NCBI GenBank assembly: GCA_947167445.1
Contig: CAMVID010000001.1
Location: forward strand, 124,001-188,000
Length of the DNA stretch: 64,000 nucleotides
Direction of reading: 5' to 3'
Source: G11 sp947167445
Lineage (GTDB): Bacteria > Bacillota > Clostridia > Lachnospirales > Lachnospiraceae
Shown here: positions 18,214-26,255 of the stretch, piece by piece
How positions within the stretch are numbered: position 1 is the first letter of the stretch
Layout: every line of letters begins with the position of its first letter
The notes under the pieces: generated by a model
Seen by the model: the letters and a program-made list of their open reading frames with translations, nothing else
Database searches by the model: none
What the model was told of the DNA's origin: nothing
Position numbers and translations under genes: made by a program

Positions 18214-19177
18214 AATCAAGGCAGGCGTTGTTTCCTGCCTTCTTATTTTGTCACTTACACTTTTCGGCTGCGGAAGTCTTGCTTATTCATTCCCCTATGA
18301 CAGATCATCACTGGTTTCGGGATTTAAAGCAGTGGACCAGATATCCACAGGAAAAGCAACGCCTTATGCAGCCAATCTTTGTGTGGTTTCAGAGAACAAA
18401 CTGGATAACAATATAAATATGGGTGAGACATGCTCGGCATGTCTTTTTGACGTCAGCAATAATAGCTGCTTATACTCACTTAATGCTCACGAGAAGGTTA
18501 ATCCTGCCAGCCTTACAAAGATTATGACTGCTCTTGTAGCAGTTAAATATGGCTCTCTTGATCAGGTGCTTACCGCCACCGGCAACATTAAGATTACCGA
18601 AACCGGTGCCCAGACCATGGATTTAAAAGCTGGAGACACAATGACTCTGGATCAGGCTCTGCACATCCTGCTTATTCACTCTGATAATGATGTGGCTATG
18701 CTTGTAGCAGAGAACATTGGCGGTACAATAGATGCTTTTATTGGACTTATGAATGATGAGGCTAAAAGAATCGGAGCAACAAACACTCACTTTGTTAATC
18801 CTCATGGACTTACAGAAGAAGAGCATTACACAACCGCTTACGATATGTATCTCATATTTAATGAAGCTATCAAGTATGAAGCCATTACGCAGATTTTGAA
18901 CCTTTCAAACTATGAAACAAGTTATAATCAATCCGGCGGATTTCCGAAGGAAGTTTCATACAGATCTACAAATCTGTTTTTGAGAGGAGAGAAGAAGGCG
19001 CCTAATAACGTCACCGTAATTGGCGGCAAAACAGGTACAACTTTGGCTGCCGGACATTGTCTGATACTTCTTTCAAAAAATACCGAAGGCAAACCTTTTA
19101 TCTCTGTAATTATGAAAGCTCCCAGCACAGAAACACTGTATGACCAGATGATAACTTTGCTGGAATTAATTCCTTGA
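18197..19177 (+). CDS. D-alanyl-D-alanine carboxypeptidase, predicted lipoprotein
   Basis: Serine peptidase of the S11 (PBP5/DacA) family that trims the terminal D-Ala from peptidoglycan stem peptides. Active-site motifs are complete: SLTK (Ser105, Lys108), SDN (162-164) and KTG (278-280). The N-terminus has a lipoprotein signal with lipobox LFGC, giving Cys25 as the lipidated residue, so the enzyme is anchored by lipid and not by a C-terminal amphipathic helix; the usual PBP5 C-terminal domain is absent (326 aa). The start is GTG at 18197 inside mgsA. It closes the elongation cluster. Confidence 0.93.
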   Translation: MKCTNKIKAGVVSCLLILSLTLFGCGSLAYSFPYDRSSLVSGFKAVDQISTGKATPYAANLCVVSENKLDNNINMGETCSACLFDVSNNSCLYSLNAHEKVNPASLTKIMTALVAVKYGSLDQVLTATGNIKITETGAQTMDLKAGDTMTLDQALHILLIHSDNDVAMLVAENIGGTIDAFIGLMNDEAKRIGATNTHFVNPHGLTEEEHYTTAYDMYLIFNEAIKYEAITQILNLSNYETSYNQSGGFPKEVSYRSTNLFLRGEKKAPNNVTVIGGKTGTTLAAGHCLILLSKNTEGKPFISVIMKAPSTETLYDQMITLLELIP

Positions 19178-19228
19178 ATTTTTTGTCAATTTCATACAAA
19201 AGTAATAGAGATTTAAGGGAATTCATTG

Positions 19229-19257
19229 TTGTTTTTTAATGTATTATCCCTTATAAT
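19229..19257 (+). promoter_or_regulatory. Predicted promoter of the P-loop gene at 19315
   Basis: TTGTTT (19229-19234), 17-base spacer, TATAAT (19252-19257). The transcript would start near 19264; its leader could form a small stem from AGGTG (around 19266) and CACCT (around 19284). The 137-base gap after the carboxypeptidase holds nothing else I recognise. Confidence 0.6.
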
Positions 19258-19314
19258 GTTTATAAGGTGTAAGGCATTAAATCACCTAATGTAAATTCCA
19301 AGGAGGGCACTGCA

Positions 19315-19734
19315 ATGGTTCAGTTAATTGTAGGCAATAAGGGTAAAGGGAAAACTAAGGTTTTACTTGAAAAAGTTAATAGCGAAGTTAAGAAAACGTC
19401 CGGAAACATCGTTTATTTGGACAGCAACACCAAGCACATGTTTGAACTAAACAACAAGATTCGTCTTATCAATGTTACAGATTACGCCATTGATAATTGC
19501 AGTGAATTCATTGGATTTATCCTCGGTATTATTTCGCAGGATCATGACTTACAGAAAATGTATTTTGACAGCTTCCTTGAAATCGCCGGACTGTCAGATG
19601 AGACATTGGGAATGAGCATCGACAAACTTATAGCAATAAGTGAGAAGTTTAAAGTCGATTTTATCATAAGTATTTCGAAAGACGCTTCGGAGTTACCCGA
19701 AAATTGCAAGCCCTATATAGAAGTTGCCCTATAA
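19315..19734 (+). CDS. Small P-loop protein of unknown function (conserved in Clostridia)
   Basis: A 139-aa protein opening with a Walker A motif GNKGKGKT (residues 7-14) directly after the first strand (MVQLIV), then VYLDSNTKHMF and an acidic, mostly alpha/beta body. No membrane segment. Proteins like this are sometimes labelled PilT-like, but the size and absence of Walker B/His-box motifs do not support a pilus motor. It has its own promoter and is followed by a terminator-like hairpin, then a HlyD-like gene and sepF. A strong ribosome-binding site, AAGGAGG, precedes the ATG. Nucleotide binding is inferred; no function is claimed. Confidence 0.8.
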   Translation: MVQLIVGNKGKGKTKVLLEKVNSEVKKTSGNIVYLDSNTKHMFELNNKIRLINVTDYAIDNCSEFIGFILGIISQDHDLQKMYFDSFLEIAGLSDETLGMSIDKLIAISEKFKVDFIISISKDASELPENCKPYIEVAL

Positions 19735-19745
19735 AAAGAAATCTA

Positions 19746-19775
19746 AAAGCCTCGGATGATTTCCTCCGAGGCTTT
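19746..19775 (+). terminator. Rho-independent terminator-like hairpin after the P-loop gene
   Basis: Perfect 11-bp stem, AAAGCCTCGGA (19746-19756) with TCCGAGGCTTT (19765-19775), and an 8-base loop. The tail after the stem is GGTTATGC, so the U tract is only the three U inside the stem; termination may be partial. The right arm ends 11 bases before the start codon of the next gene. Confidence 0.65.
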
Positions 19776-19786
19776 GGTTATGCTAT

Positions 19787-21184
19787 ATGAATGACAGAGA
19801 AGACAAGATAGTACAATTTCCAAAGTTCCAACACATTAACCTAGGATTAATAATCTTCGGGTTTATTTTTGTATACATAATTATTATGGTTTTTCTATCC
19901 TTCGCAGATAAGAAAATCAGTGGTTATGTTGTTACGGAAGGTTCCTTATCAACAAATACCGTTTACAGAGGAATTGCATTAAGGGATGAGCATTGTATTC
20001 TTATGGATCAGGCCGGATATGTTAATTTCTATGTAAAAGAAGGGGACCGTGTAGCGGTGGGAGACCTGGTATATACAGTGGATGAAACCGGAAAACTTGC
20101 TGATTTGTACGGCTCTGACGATTCCAATATAGCATTGTCCGATGAGGATTTATATAATCTCAAAAGTGAACTTGTGAGATTTTCACATACTTTTGATGCC
20201 ACCAATTTTATTTCCGCATACGAATTTAAGAACACCATGAGCAACACCGTTCTTAAACTATCCGGGAATACGCTTTTAAACGACATCGATAATATATCAG
20301 CCAAAGAAGGCGTAGTTATTAACAAGAAGTTTGCCCCCCTATCGGGAATTGTTTCCTACTGGACAGATGGTTATGAGGATATAACCGAAAGTCTTCTTGA
20401 TAAGGACAAGGTTAACGGAAAGAACTACAACAAGAATTTTATTGTTGATAACGATCTTCTCAAGACAGAGGACACAGCATACAAAATCTGCACGTCTGAT
20501 GTCTGGTATATATATATTCCTTATGATTATGAAGAAGGCAGCAAGATAGTCGAGGAAGAAGAGGGCTATGTTAGAATCAAATTCATAAAGAATCAATATG
20601 AATCCTGGGGTAAGATTTCCATGATAAGGACCGAATCCGATGATTCCTTTATGAAGATTGAGCTTAATAACTCTATGGTATCCTTTGTAAACGACAGATT
20701 CCTTGATATAGAACTTCTGATTAACGATGATGTTGGATTAAAAGTTCCCAACAAATCAATTGTCGAGAAACAGTTTTATCTTGTACCTGAGGAATATATG
20801 ACAACAGCCGGAGACGGTGAGCCCGGTGTGCTTAGACAGACATATCTTGAGGATGGTTCAGTATCTACTGAGTTTATCAAGAGCCCCATATATAAAAATG
20901 ATGAGGAAACAGGAGAGGTTTATCTGGAAACCGACGTATTAAGAGGTGGAGATGTTCTTATTAAGCCTGAGAGCATGGAACAGTTTATTGTTGGCAAAAT
21001 GGGTTCGTTAATCGGGGTTTATAATATCAATAAAGGATACGCAGATTTTAAGAGAATAGAAATCCTTTACCAGAATGAGGAATACTCCATTGTCAAGTCC
21101 AATACAATGTACGGTCTGACAGTTTATGACTACATTGTTCTTGATGCATCTACTGTAAGTGATGACGAGATTTTGTATGAATAA
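19787..21184 (+). CDS. HlyD-like membrane-anchored protein next to sepF
   Basis: A 465-aa protein with a short cytoplasmic N-terminus, one membrane anchor (about residues 17-39, LIIFGFIFVYIIIMV) and an extracellular part rich in beta strands. The segment GYVNFYVKEGDRVAVGDLVYTVD-like region (about 85-107, split here for length) resembles a biotinyl-lipoyl/barrel-sandwich half motif, which is why such proteins are named HlyD-family adaptors. No ABC transporter or MFS partner is encoded nearby. The neighbours are a P-loop protein and sepF, so a role at the division site or envelope is plausible but unproven. No clear Shine-Dalgarno is free: the nearest GAGG is inside the upstream hairpin. Confidence 0.75.
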   Translation: MNDREDKIVQFPKFQHINLGLIIFGFIFVYIIIMVFLSFADKKISGYVVTEGSLSTNTVYRGIALRDEHCILMDQAGYVNFYVKEGDRVAVGDLVYTVDETGKLADLYGSDDSNIALSDEDLYNLKSELVRFSHTFDATNFISAYEFKNTMSNTVLKLSGNTLLNDIDNISAKEGVVINKKFAPLSGIVSYWTDGYEDITESLLDKDKVNGKNYNKNFIVDNDLLKTEDTAYKICTSDVWYIYIPYDYEEGSKIVEEEEGYVRIKFIKNQYESWGKISMIRTESDDSFMKIELNNSMVSFVNDRFLDIELLINDDVGLKVPNKSIVEKQFYLVPEEYMTTAGDGEPGVLRQTYLEDGSVSTEFIKSPIYKNDEETGEVYLETDVLRGGDVLIKPESMEQFIVGKMGSLIGVYNINKGYADFKRIEILYQNEEYSIVKSNTMYGLTVYDYIVLDASTVSDDEILYE

Positions 21185-21215
21185 AGTACTAATTCTACAA
21201 AATATTGATTTTTTG

Positions 21216-21244
21216 TTGACATAATTAATAAAAAAGCAGATAAT
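21216..21244 (+). promoter_or_regulatory. Predicted sepF promoter
   Basis: TTGACA (21216-21221), 17-base spacer, GATAAT (21239-21244): near-perfect sigma-A consensus, about 50 bases upstream of the sepF ATG. The region is AT-rich and free of genes. Confidence 0.75.
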
Positions 21245-21294
21245 ATAAAAGAGTATTACTATGTGTATACTGCATATTTCGGAGGATTTTATCG

Positions 21295-21795
21295 ATGGGT
21301 GTAATGGATAAGTTTTTGAATTATATGAAACTCAATGATGAGGATGACGAATATTTCGATGATGATGACTATATAGATGATGAGCCTGAGGAAGCAAAAC
21401 CTCGCAAACAGACCTCATCCGCTAATGATTACAGTGCTCCTGTGGAGGAAAAGAAAACTTCCAAGATAACTCCAATGAAGCCCAGAAAGATGATTAACGG
21501 AAACGGCATGGAGGTTTGCGTGATTAAACCCACAACCGTTGAAGACGCAAGAGAGATAACACAGACTTTGCTTGCCAACAGAACTGTGGTACTTAATCTT
21601 GAAGGACTGGATGTTGATATAGCTCAGAGAATCATAGATTTTACATCAGGTTCCTGCTTCGCTATCAGCGGTAATCTTCAGAAGATTTCACATTATATCT
21701 TCATCATTACTCCTGCAAGCGTTGATATTTCGGGTGATTTTCAGGATATCCTGTCAGTAGGTGCCAATTTCGACGGCATTAACAACAATTTCTAA
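21295..21795 (+). CDS. sepF: Cell division protein SepF
   Basis: FtsZ-binding protein that bundles protofilaments and anchors the Z ring to the membrane in Gram-positive bacteria. The N-terminal amphipathic stretch (MGVMDKFLNYMKL) fits the membrane anchor; an acidic linker with repeated Asp/Glu (about residues 14-45) follows; the C-terminal globular DUF552 domain (about 72-160) contains NRTVVLNLEGLD, QRIIDFTSGSCFAI and the final ITPASVDISG. 166 aa. GGAGG lies 9 bases before the ATG. It has its own promoter and terminator, so it appears monocistronic. Confidence 0.95.
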   Translation: MGVMDKFLNYMKLNDEDDEYFDDDDYIDDEPEEAKPRKQTSSANDYSAPVEEKKTSKITPMKPRKMINGNGMEVCVIKPTTVEDAREITQTLLANRTVVLNLEGLDVDIAQRIIDFTSGSCFAISGNLQKISHYIFIITPASVDISGDFQDILSVGANFDGINNNF

Positions 21796-21812
21796 ATTTA
21801 ACTCGATTTATT

Positions 21813-21850
21813 CGGGGTTTTGCGGATGCTCGTAAAACCCCGTTATTTTT
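21813..21850 (+). terminator. Rho-independent terminator of sepF
   Basis: Stem CGGGGTTTT (21813-21821) and AAAACCCCG (21834-21842), 12-base loop, then TTATTTTTT. A strong hairpin with a U tract, ending just before the aroB leader. Confidence 0.85.
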
Positions 21851-21875
21851 TATAATCTATATTTTGGAGGATGAA

Positions 21876-22985
21876 ATGTCTCAAAGACTTGAAATCATGT
21901 ACGAAAAGAAGCCGGCATATCCCATTCTTTTAGAAGATAACTGGAATGCTTTGGCTCTGGAACTGTCCAATCTGGAATGCAAAGACAGAAAGATCTGCAT
22001 TATTTCCGATAAGAAAGTGGGAGAGTTATACTGTAACGATATTACAAAGATTGCCTCACCTATTTCCAAAAACGTTGTTTCTTATTTTATGGAAAATGGA
22101 GAGAAGTCCAAGTCCATGGACACAGTTCTTGATATCATAGACTTTCTGCTTGAGAATCGCTTTGAGAGAAAGGACATTCTTATTTCTCTCGGTGGGGGCG
22201 TTGTCGGAGATGTTACGGGTTTTGTGGCAGCCATATACATGAGAGGAATAGATTACATTCAAATTCCCACAACACTGCTTGCTCAGGCAGACTCAAATAT
22301 GGGCGGAAAAACCGGAATTGATTTTGGCAATGCCAAAAACATCATCGGATCATTTAAGATGCCGGTTCTTGTGTATATAAATACTTCGGTCCTTGCGTCT
22401 CTTGACAACAGGGAATACTTCCAGGGTTTTGCCGAGGTTATGAAGGCTGCAATAATACGTGACGGAAACATGTACGAGTGGCTTATTGAGAACATGTACG
22501 AAATCTGCGAAAAAGATTCGGCTGTTGTCATGGAAATGCTCATAAAAGCCCTCGGCATTAAGAAGTTTTATGTTGAAAAAGATCCTTCCGACAAATCAGA
22601 GAGAATGGTCTTAAGCCTTGGCCACACCATCGGCCATGCATTGGAGGTATATTCCGATTACTCGCTTTTACACGGTGAGTGCGTTGCACTTGGAATAGTC
22701 TGTGCCGCTTATATTTCATGGAAAAAATCCTATCTCTCCATGGAAGAATACTATGAGATAAGAGACATGTTTGTTCCTTTCTATTTACCTATTTCAGTGG
22801 ACAATCTTGATGTTAACAAGGTTTTGGAATTCACAAGATCTGATAAAAAGATGAAAGATGGCCAGATAAGATTTGTATTGCTTAAGAAGATAGGCAAGGC
22901 CTTTGTTGACGCAACAGTAACCGACGAAGAGATTCTTGCGGCGCTAAACGAAATCAACTTTACCGAAGAGGATGCTCGTGAATAA
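21876..22985 (+). CDS. aroB: 3-dehydroquinate synthase
   Basis: Second shikimate-pathway enzyme; closes DAHP to 3-dehydroquinate using NAD and a divalent metal. Visible: the NAD-binding SLGGGVVGDVTGF, the substrate loop QADSNMGGKTG, the metal-ligand glutamate in GFAEVMKA and metal-ligand histidines in SLGHTIGHALE. 369 aa. An in-frame TTG at 21864 would start inside the ribosome-binding site; GGAGG (21866-21870) clearly serves the ATG at 21876. It overlaps lspA by 14 bases. No other aro genes are in the window. Confidence 0.95.
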   Translation: MSQRLEIMYEKKPAYPILLEDNWNALALELSNLECKDRKICIISDKKVGELYCNDITKIASPISKNVVSYFMENGEKSKSMDTVLDIIDFLLENRFERKDILISLGGGVVGDVTGFVAAIYMRGIDYIQIPTTLLAQADSNMGGKTGIDFGNAKNIIGSFKMPVLVYINTSVLASLDNREYFQGFAEVMKAAIIRDGNMYEWLIENMYEICEKDSAVVMEMLIKALGIKKFYVEKDPSDKSERMVLSLGHTIGHALEVYSDYSLLHGECVALGIVCAAYISWKKSYLSMEEYYEIRDMFVPFYLPISVDNLDVNKVLEFTRSDKKMKDGQIRFVLLKKIGKAFVDATVTDEEILAALNEINFTEEDARE

Positions 22986-23520
22986 AAACAAAATAAGCCT
23001 CAGAAAGAAAATATTGCTTATAGCTGACCTTTTCATTATTGCAGGTCTTTATTTTGCTGACTATTTTGTTGAAAGATTTGTAATTAATAATCTTAAAGGA
23101 AAGGGCAGCTATATTATAATAGAAAACGTTCTTCAGCTGACCTATAAAGAGAATTCTGGAGGACTTTTTGGCTTTTTAAACAATCAGCAGCTGTTTATAA
23201 TGTTTATCTGCCTGATTTTGTTTTTTCCCTTGTTTATAATCCTTATAAAGCTTCCTGACGGCAAAAAATATACAATCGCCAATTTTATGCTTTCATTTAT
23301 TCTTGCCGGATCCGCAGGAAACTTTATTGATCGGGCTAAGTATCAGCATGCCGTTGATTATATTTACTTCATTAATGTAGATTTTCCTGTTTTTAACTTG
23401 TCTGATTTATATATAACAATTGGATGCCTGGTAATATTGTTCCTTTTGATTTTCTACTATAAAGAGATTGATTTGGTATTTATGAGCTTTAAAAAGGCTT
23501 ACTTCAGAGAGATTAAATAA
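22972..23520 (+). CDS. lspA: Lipoprotein signal peptidase (signal peptidase II)
   Basis: Aspartic protease in the membrane that removes signal peptides from lipidated prolipoproteins, such as LivJ and the carboxypeptidase of this window. About four hydrophobic segments; the two catalytic aspartates fit NFIDRAKYQHAVDYI and FNLSDLYI; the KENSGGLFGFL loop matches the family NxGxxF region. 182 aa, slightly long because of a basic N-terminus. ATG at 22972 overlaps aroB; a GTG at 22978 is an alternative. It is directly followed by rluD, the common lspA-rluD pairing in Firmicutes. Confidence 0.92.
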   Translation: MLVNKNKISLRKKILLIADLFIIAGLYFADYFVERFVINNLKGKGSYIIIENVLQLTYKENSGGLFGFLNNQQLFIMFICLILFFPLFIILIKLPDGKKYTIANFMLSFILAGSAGNFIDRAKYQHAVDYIYFINVDFPVFNLSDLYITIGCLVILFLLIFYYKEIDLVFMSFKKAYFREIK

Positions 23521-24435
23521 ATGGATAAGGTTGTTGGATTTAAGGTAACTGAAGAATTTGAAGGAGAAAGAATCGATAAGGTTATTTCTGAACTTTACGA
23601 TCCTTTTTCACGTTCTTTTATCCAAAAGATTATATCCATGGGAAATGTTACTGCTTCAGGGAAAACAGTCAAAGCAAGTCAAAAGGTTTCTGACGGAATG
23701 GAAATAGAAATGACCGTTCCGGATTTGATGGTGCCAAATATCGAACCCGAGGACATTCCTCTGGACATTCTCTATGAAGACGATGATGTAATCGTTGTTA
23801 ATAAGCCAAAGGGCATGGTTGTTCACCCTGCGGCGGGGCATTATTCCGGAACTTTGGTAAATGCTTTGATGTTTCATTGCAAGGAGTCTCTTTCAGGAAT
23901 AAACGGCATAATGCGTCCGGGAATTGTTCATAGAATTGACAAAGATACCACGGGAAGTATTATTGCCTGCAAGAACGACAAGGCCCATATTTCCATTGCC
24001 GAACAGTTAAAAAAACACAGCATTAACCGGGTATATCATGCGATTTGTGCAGGGGTTATTAAGGATGATGAAGGCACAATTAATTCACCCATAGGAAGAA
24101 ATCTCAAAGACAGAAAAAAGATGGCTACACCCGTTACCGATGGGAAAGAAGCAATAACACACTATAAGGTCCTTAAAAGATTTAAGGATTACACCTACGT
24201 TGAATGCAGGCTGGAAACCGGAAGAACTCACCAGATCAGAGTTCATATGGCATCAATAAATCATCCCCTTTTGGGTGATGAAATATACTCCTCAAGAAAA
24301 TGGGAATACAAAACTAACGGGCAGACACTTCACGCCAAGATTCTTGGCTTCGTTCATCCCACAACGGGAGAATATATTGAAACAGACGCTCCATTGCCCG
24401 ATTATTTCACAAAATTGCTTACAATATTAAGGTGA
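23521..24435 (+). CDS. rluD: RluA/RluD-family 23S rRNA pseudouridine synthase
   Basis: Isomerises uridines in rRNA. An N-terminal S4 RNA-binding domain (about residues 15-65, ERIDKVISELY) precedes the synthase domain with catalytic aspartate in HRIDKDTTGS and the later RTHQIRVHM motif. 304 aa. The ATG abuts the lspA stop with no gap. The RluD assignment (helix 69 target) rests on the lspA neighbourhood; the family call is firm, the exact target is inferred. Confidence 0.88.
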   Translation: MDKVVGFKVTEEFEGERIDKVISELYDPFSRSFIQKIISMGNVTASGKTVKASQKVSDGMEIEMTVPDLMVPNIEPEDIPLDILYEDDDVIVVNKPKGMVVHPAAGHYSGTLVNALMFHCKESLSGINGIMRPGIVHRIDKDTTGSIIACKNDKAHISIAEQLKKHSINRVYHAICAGVIKDDEGTINSPIGRNLKDRKKMATPVTDGKEAITHYKVLKRFKDYTYVECRLETGRTHQIRVHMASINHPLLGDEIYSSRKWEYKTNGQTLHAKILGFVHPTTGEYIETDAPLPDYFTKLLTILR

Positions 24436-24478
24436 TTGGGTTATAATTAAATTATCAAAACATGGGGAGGTGAAACCT

Positions 24479-25108
24479 ATGAAAACAAGGATAACTATAG
24501 GACGCCAGTTTGGATCTTCAGGTCATGAAATAGGAAGAAAAGTTGCAGAGAAACTTGGAATTCCCTGCTACGATAAGGAGATAATCACAGCCACAGCCAA
24601 GAACAGTGGTTTCTGTGAGGAAATGATTGAGAACCACGATGAGAGGCCTACCAGCTCATTCCTTTATAATCTGGTTATGGACACCTATTCATTCGGATAT
24701 AACAATTCCACATACGTGGACATGCCCATTTCACAGAAGGTATTCCTTGCTCAGTTCAATGCGATCAAGGATCTTGCTGATGAGGGTCCCTGCGTAATTG
24801 TTGGACGTTGTGCCGATTATGCACTGGCCGACAGAAATGATACATTAAATATCTTTATTTTTGGAAATGAAGACGTTAAGATTAAGACCATTATGAACAG
24901 ATTCCCTGAACTTAACGAAGGTAAAGCAAGGGATATGATGGTTAAGAAGGATAAACAACGTCAGAGTTATTATAATTATTATTCTTCAAAGAAGTGGGGA
25001 CGTGCCGACACTTATGATTTGTGTATTAACAGTTCCACACTGGGTGTTGACGGTACGGTTGATTTGATTTGCCAGTATGTCAATGATTTTGAGAATAAAA
25101 AGAGTTGA
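24479..25108 (+). CDS. Cytidylate-kinase-like family protein (paralogue 1)
   Basis: A 209-aa protein of the cytidylate-kinase-like family (not the Cmk housekeeping enzyme). The N-terminus TRITIGRQFGSSGHEIG aligns with the phosphate loop of Cmk, but here the loop reads GSSGHEIG and lacks the GK(S/T) of a standard Walker A. IPCYDKEII, VIVGRCADYAL and RQSYYNYYSSKKWG are shared with its paralogue at 34219. A GTG at 24470 overlaps the ribosome-binding site GGGGAGG; the ATG at 24479, 8 bases later, is preferred. TATAAT at 24442-24447 could be a -10, with no good -35. Substrate unknown. Confidence 0.82.
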   Translation: MKTRITIGRQFGSSGHEIGRKVAEKLGIPCYDKEIITATAKNSGFCEEMIENHDERPTSSFLYNLVMDTYSFGYNNSTYVDMPISQKVFLAQFNAIKDLADEGPCVIVGRCADYALADRNDTLNIFIFGNEDVKIKTIMNRFPELNEGKARDMMVKKDKQRQSYYNYYSSKKWGRADTYDLCINSSTLGVDGTVDLICQYVNDFENKKS

Positions 25109-25133
25109 CAAGCATTGACGGTAATGCTATTAT
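25105..25133 (+). promoter_or_regulatory. Predicted rplU-operon promoter
   Basis: TTGACA (25105-25110), 17-base spacer, TATTAT (25128-25133). It overlaps the stop of the preceding gene and drives the L21 leader and ribosomal-protein operon. Confidence 0.75.
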
Positions 25134-25137
25134 ACAT

Positions 25138-25243
25138 GAGTATGCCGCATGGTGGGGTTTTCCCGGGACACCAGGGAGAAGCGCAAGCTTCATGAAGTGC
25201 GAAAGCCACCGTAACCAGCGAGTAAATAAATAAGGAGGTGCCT
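25138..25243 (+). ncRNA. Ribosomal protein L21 leader (cis-regulatory RNA)
   Basis: About 105 structured, GC-richer bases lie between a strong promoter and the rplU ribosome-binding site. They contain TATGCCGCATG, GGGGTTTTCCCGGGA, an ACCAGGGAGAAGCG segment and a short hairpin AAGCTTCATGAAGTG, as expected for the Firmicutes L21 leader that precedes rplU-prp-rpmA. In the known family, L21 or L27 is thought to bind and repress its own operon. Recognition is by position and overall look; I did not fold it with a covariance model. Confidence 0.7.
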
Positions 25244-25247
25244 TATA

Positions 25248-25553
25248 ATGTACGCAATTATTGCAACAGGTGGAAAGCAGTACAAAGTTTCAGAGGGTGA
25301 TGTTATCAAAGTTGAGAAGTTAGCAGCTGAACCCGGTGAAACAGTTACTTTTGACACTGTCATCGCTGTAAGCGATGCTGCTTTAAAAGTTGGTGAGGAC
25401 GTTTCTAAAGCAAGCGTTAGCGCAACTGTTATGGAGCAGGGCAGAGGTAAGAAGGTTATCGTTTACAAGTATAAGAGAAAAACCGGTTACCACAAGAAGA
25501 ACGGCCACAGACAGTGCTACACTCAGGTTAAGATTGATAAGATCAACGCTTAA
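25248..25553 (+). CDS. rplU: 50S ribosomal protein L21
   Basis: 101-aa r-protein of the large subunit. Typical start MYAIIATGGKQYKVSEGD and C-terminal basic stretch YKRKTGYHKKNGHRQ. AGGAGGTG lies 7 bases before the ATG. First gene of rplU-prp-rpmA, preceded by the L21 leader. Confidence 0.98.
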   Translation: MYAIIATGGKQYKVSEGDVIKVEKLAAEPGETVTFDTVIAVSDAALKVGEDVSKASVSATVMEQGRGKKVIVYKYKRKTGYHKKNGHRQCYTQVKIDKINA

Positions 25554-25566
25554 TTCGGAGTAATTT

Positions 25567-25905
25567 ATGATTAACGTAATCATAAGAAAAGACAAGAATG
25601 GCAATTATTCAGACTTTTCGGTTTCGGGTCATGCCGGGTTTGCCCAGGCAGTTAATTCCGATAAGGATCTGGTTTGTGCATCTGTATCTGTATTGGTTAT
25701 TAATACGATAAATGCACTGGAGAAACTTACCGATATCGGAATGAAAGTTGACTCTGATGAGAAGAAGGGCGTCATTGAATGCAAGTTCAGTGATATTCCC
25801 AATGAATCCGAGAAAGTCCTTGTGGATGCCATGGTACTTGGAATCAGCAGTATTGAATCCGAGTATGGAACTCGATTTTGTAGACTTAGATTTGAGGAGG
25901 TGTAA
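25567..25905 (+). CDS. prp: Ribosomal-processing cysteine protease Prp
   Basis: Cysteine protease (YsxB family) that removes the N-terminal extension of L27 in Firmicutes and is essential where studied. Candidate catalytic His22 is in SGHAGFA and Cys37 in LVCASVSVL, the expected order. 112 aa. Its substrate is encoded by the next gene, whose product starts with an NLQFF extension. Placement between rplU and rpmA is the standard Firmicutes arrangement. Confidence 0.93.
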   Translation: MINVIIRKDKNGNYSDFSVSGHAGFAQAVNSDKDLVCASVSVLVINTINALEKLTDIGMKVDSDEKKGVIECKFSDIPNESEKVLVDAMVLGISSIESEYGTRFCRLRFEEV

Positions 25906-25910
25906 GACTC

Positions 25911-26198
25911 ATGTTGAATATGAACCTTCAGTTCTTTGCTCATAAGAAAGGTGTAGGTTCTACCAAGAACGGTAGAGATTCCGAGTCCAAGAGACTTGGC
26001 GCCAAGAGAGCAGACGGACAGTTCGTTAAAGCCGGCAACATTTTATACAGACAGCGCGGAACAAAGATTCATCCCGGTATCAATGTTGGAATCGGCGGTG
26101 ACGATACATTGTTTGCAACAGTTGACGGTATTCTTCGTTTCGAAAGAAAAGGAAGAGACAAGAAACAGGCAAGCGTTTATCCCGTAGAGGAAAAGTAA
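25911..26198 (+). CDS. rpmA: 50S ribosomal protein L27, with Prp-cleavable N-terminal extension
   Basis: Large-subunit protein whose mature N-terminus reaches the peptidyl-transferase centre. The translated start is MLNMNLQFFAHKKGVG; Prp-type cleavage after Phe-Phe would leave AHKKGVG as the mature end. 95 aa. GAGGAGGTG lies 9 bases before the ATG at 25911; a second in-frame ATG at 25920 would also keep the extension. Followed by a strong terminator. Confidence 0.97.
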   Translation: MLNMNLQFFAHKKGVGSTKNGRDSESKRLGAKRADGQFVKAGNILYRQRGTKIHPGINVGIGGDDTLFATVDGILRFERKGRDKKQASVYPVEEK

Positions 26199-26209
26199 TG
26201 TTTTGTATG

Positions 26210-26243
26210 AAAAGGCTTCAAACGTTGGTTTGGAGCCTTTTTT
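26210..26243 (+). terminator. Rho-independent terminator after rpmA
   Basis: Stem AAAAGGCTTCAAAC (26210-26223) with GTTTGGAGCCTTTT (26228-26241), one G-U pair, tetraloop GTTG, ending in six T. The obgE ribosome-binding site begins at the next base, so obgE is either reached by readthrough or has a promoter I cannot see. Confidence 0.85.
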
Positions 26244-26255
26244 GAGGTGAAAATC

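Noticed and set aside
21864..21875. Longer aroB starting at TTG 21864.
   Set aside because: That codon overlaps the GGAGG ribosome-binding site which serves the ATG at 21876; family N-terminus agrees with the later start.
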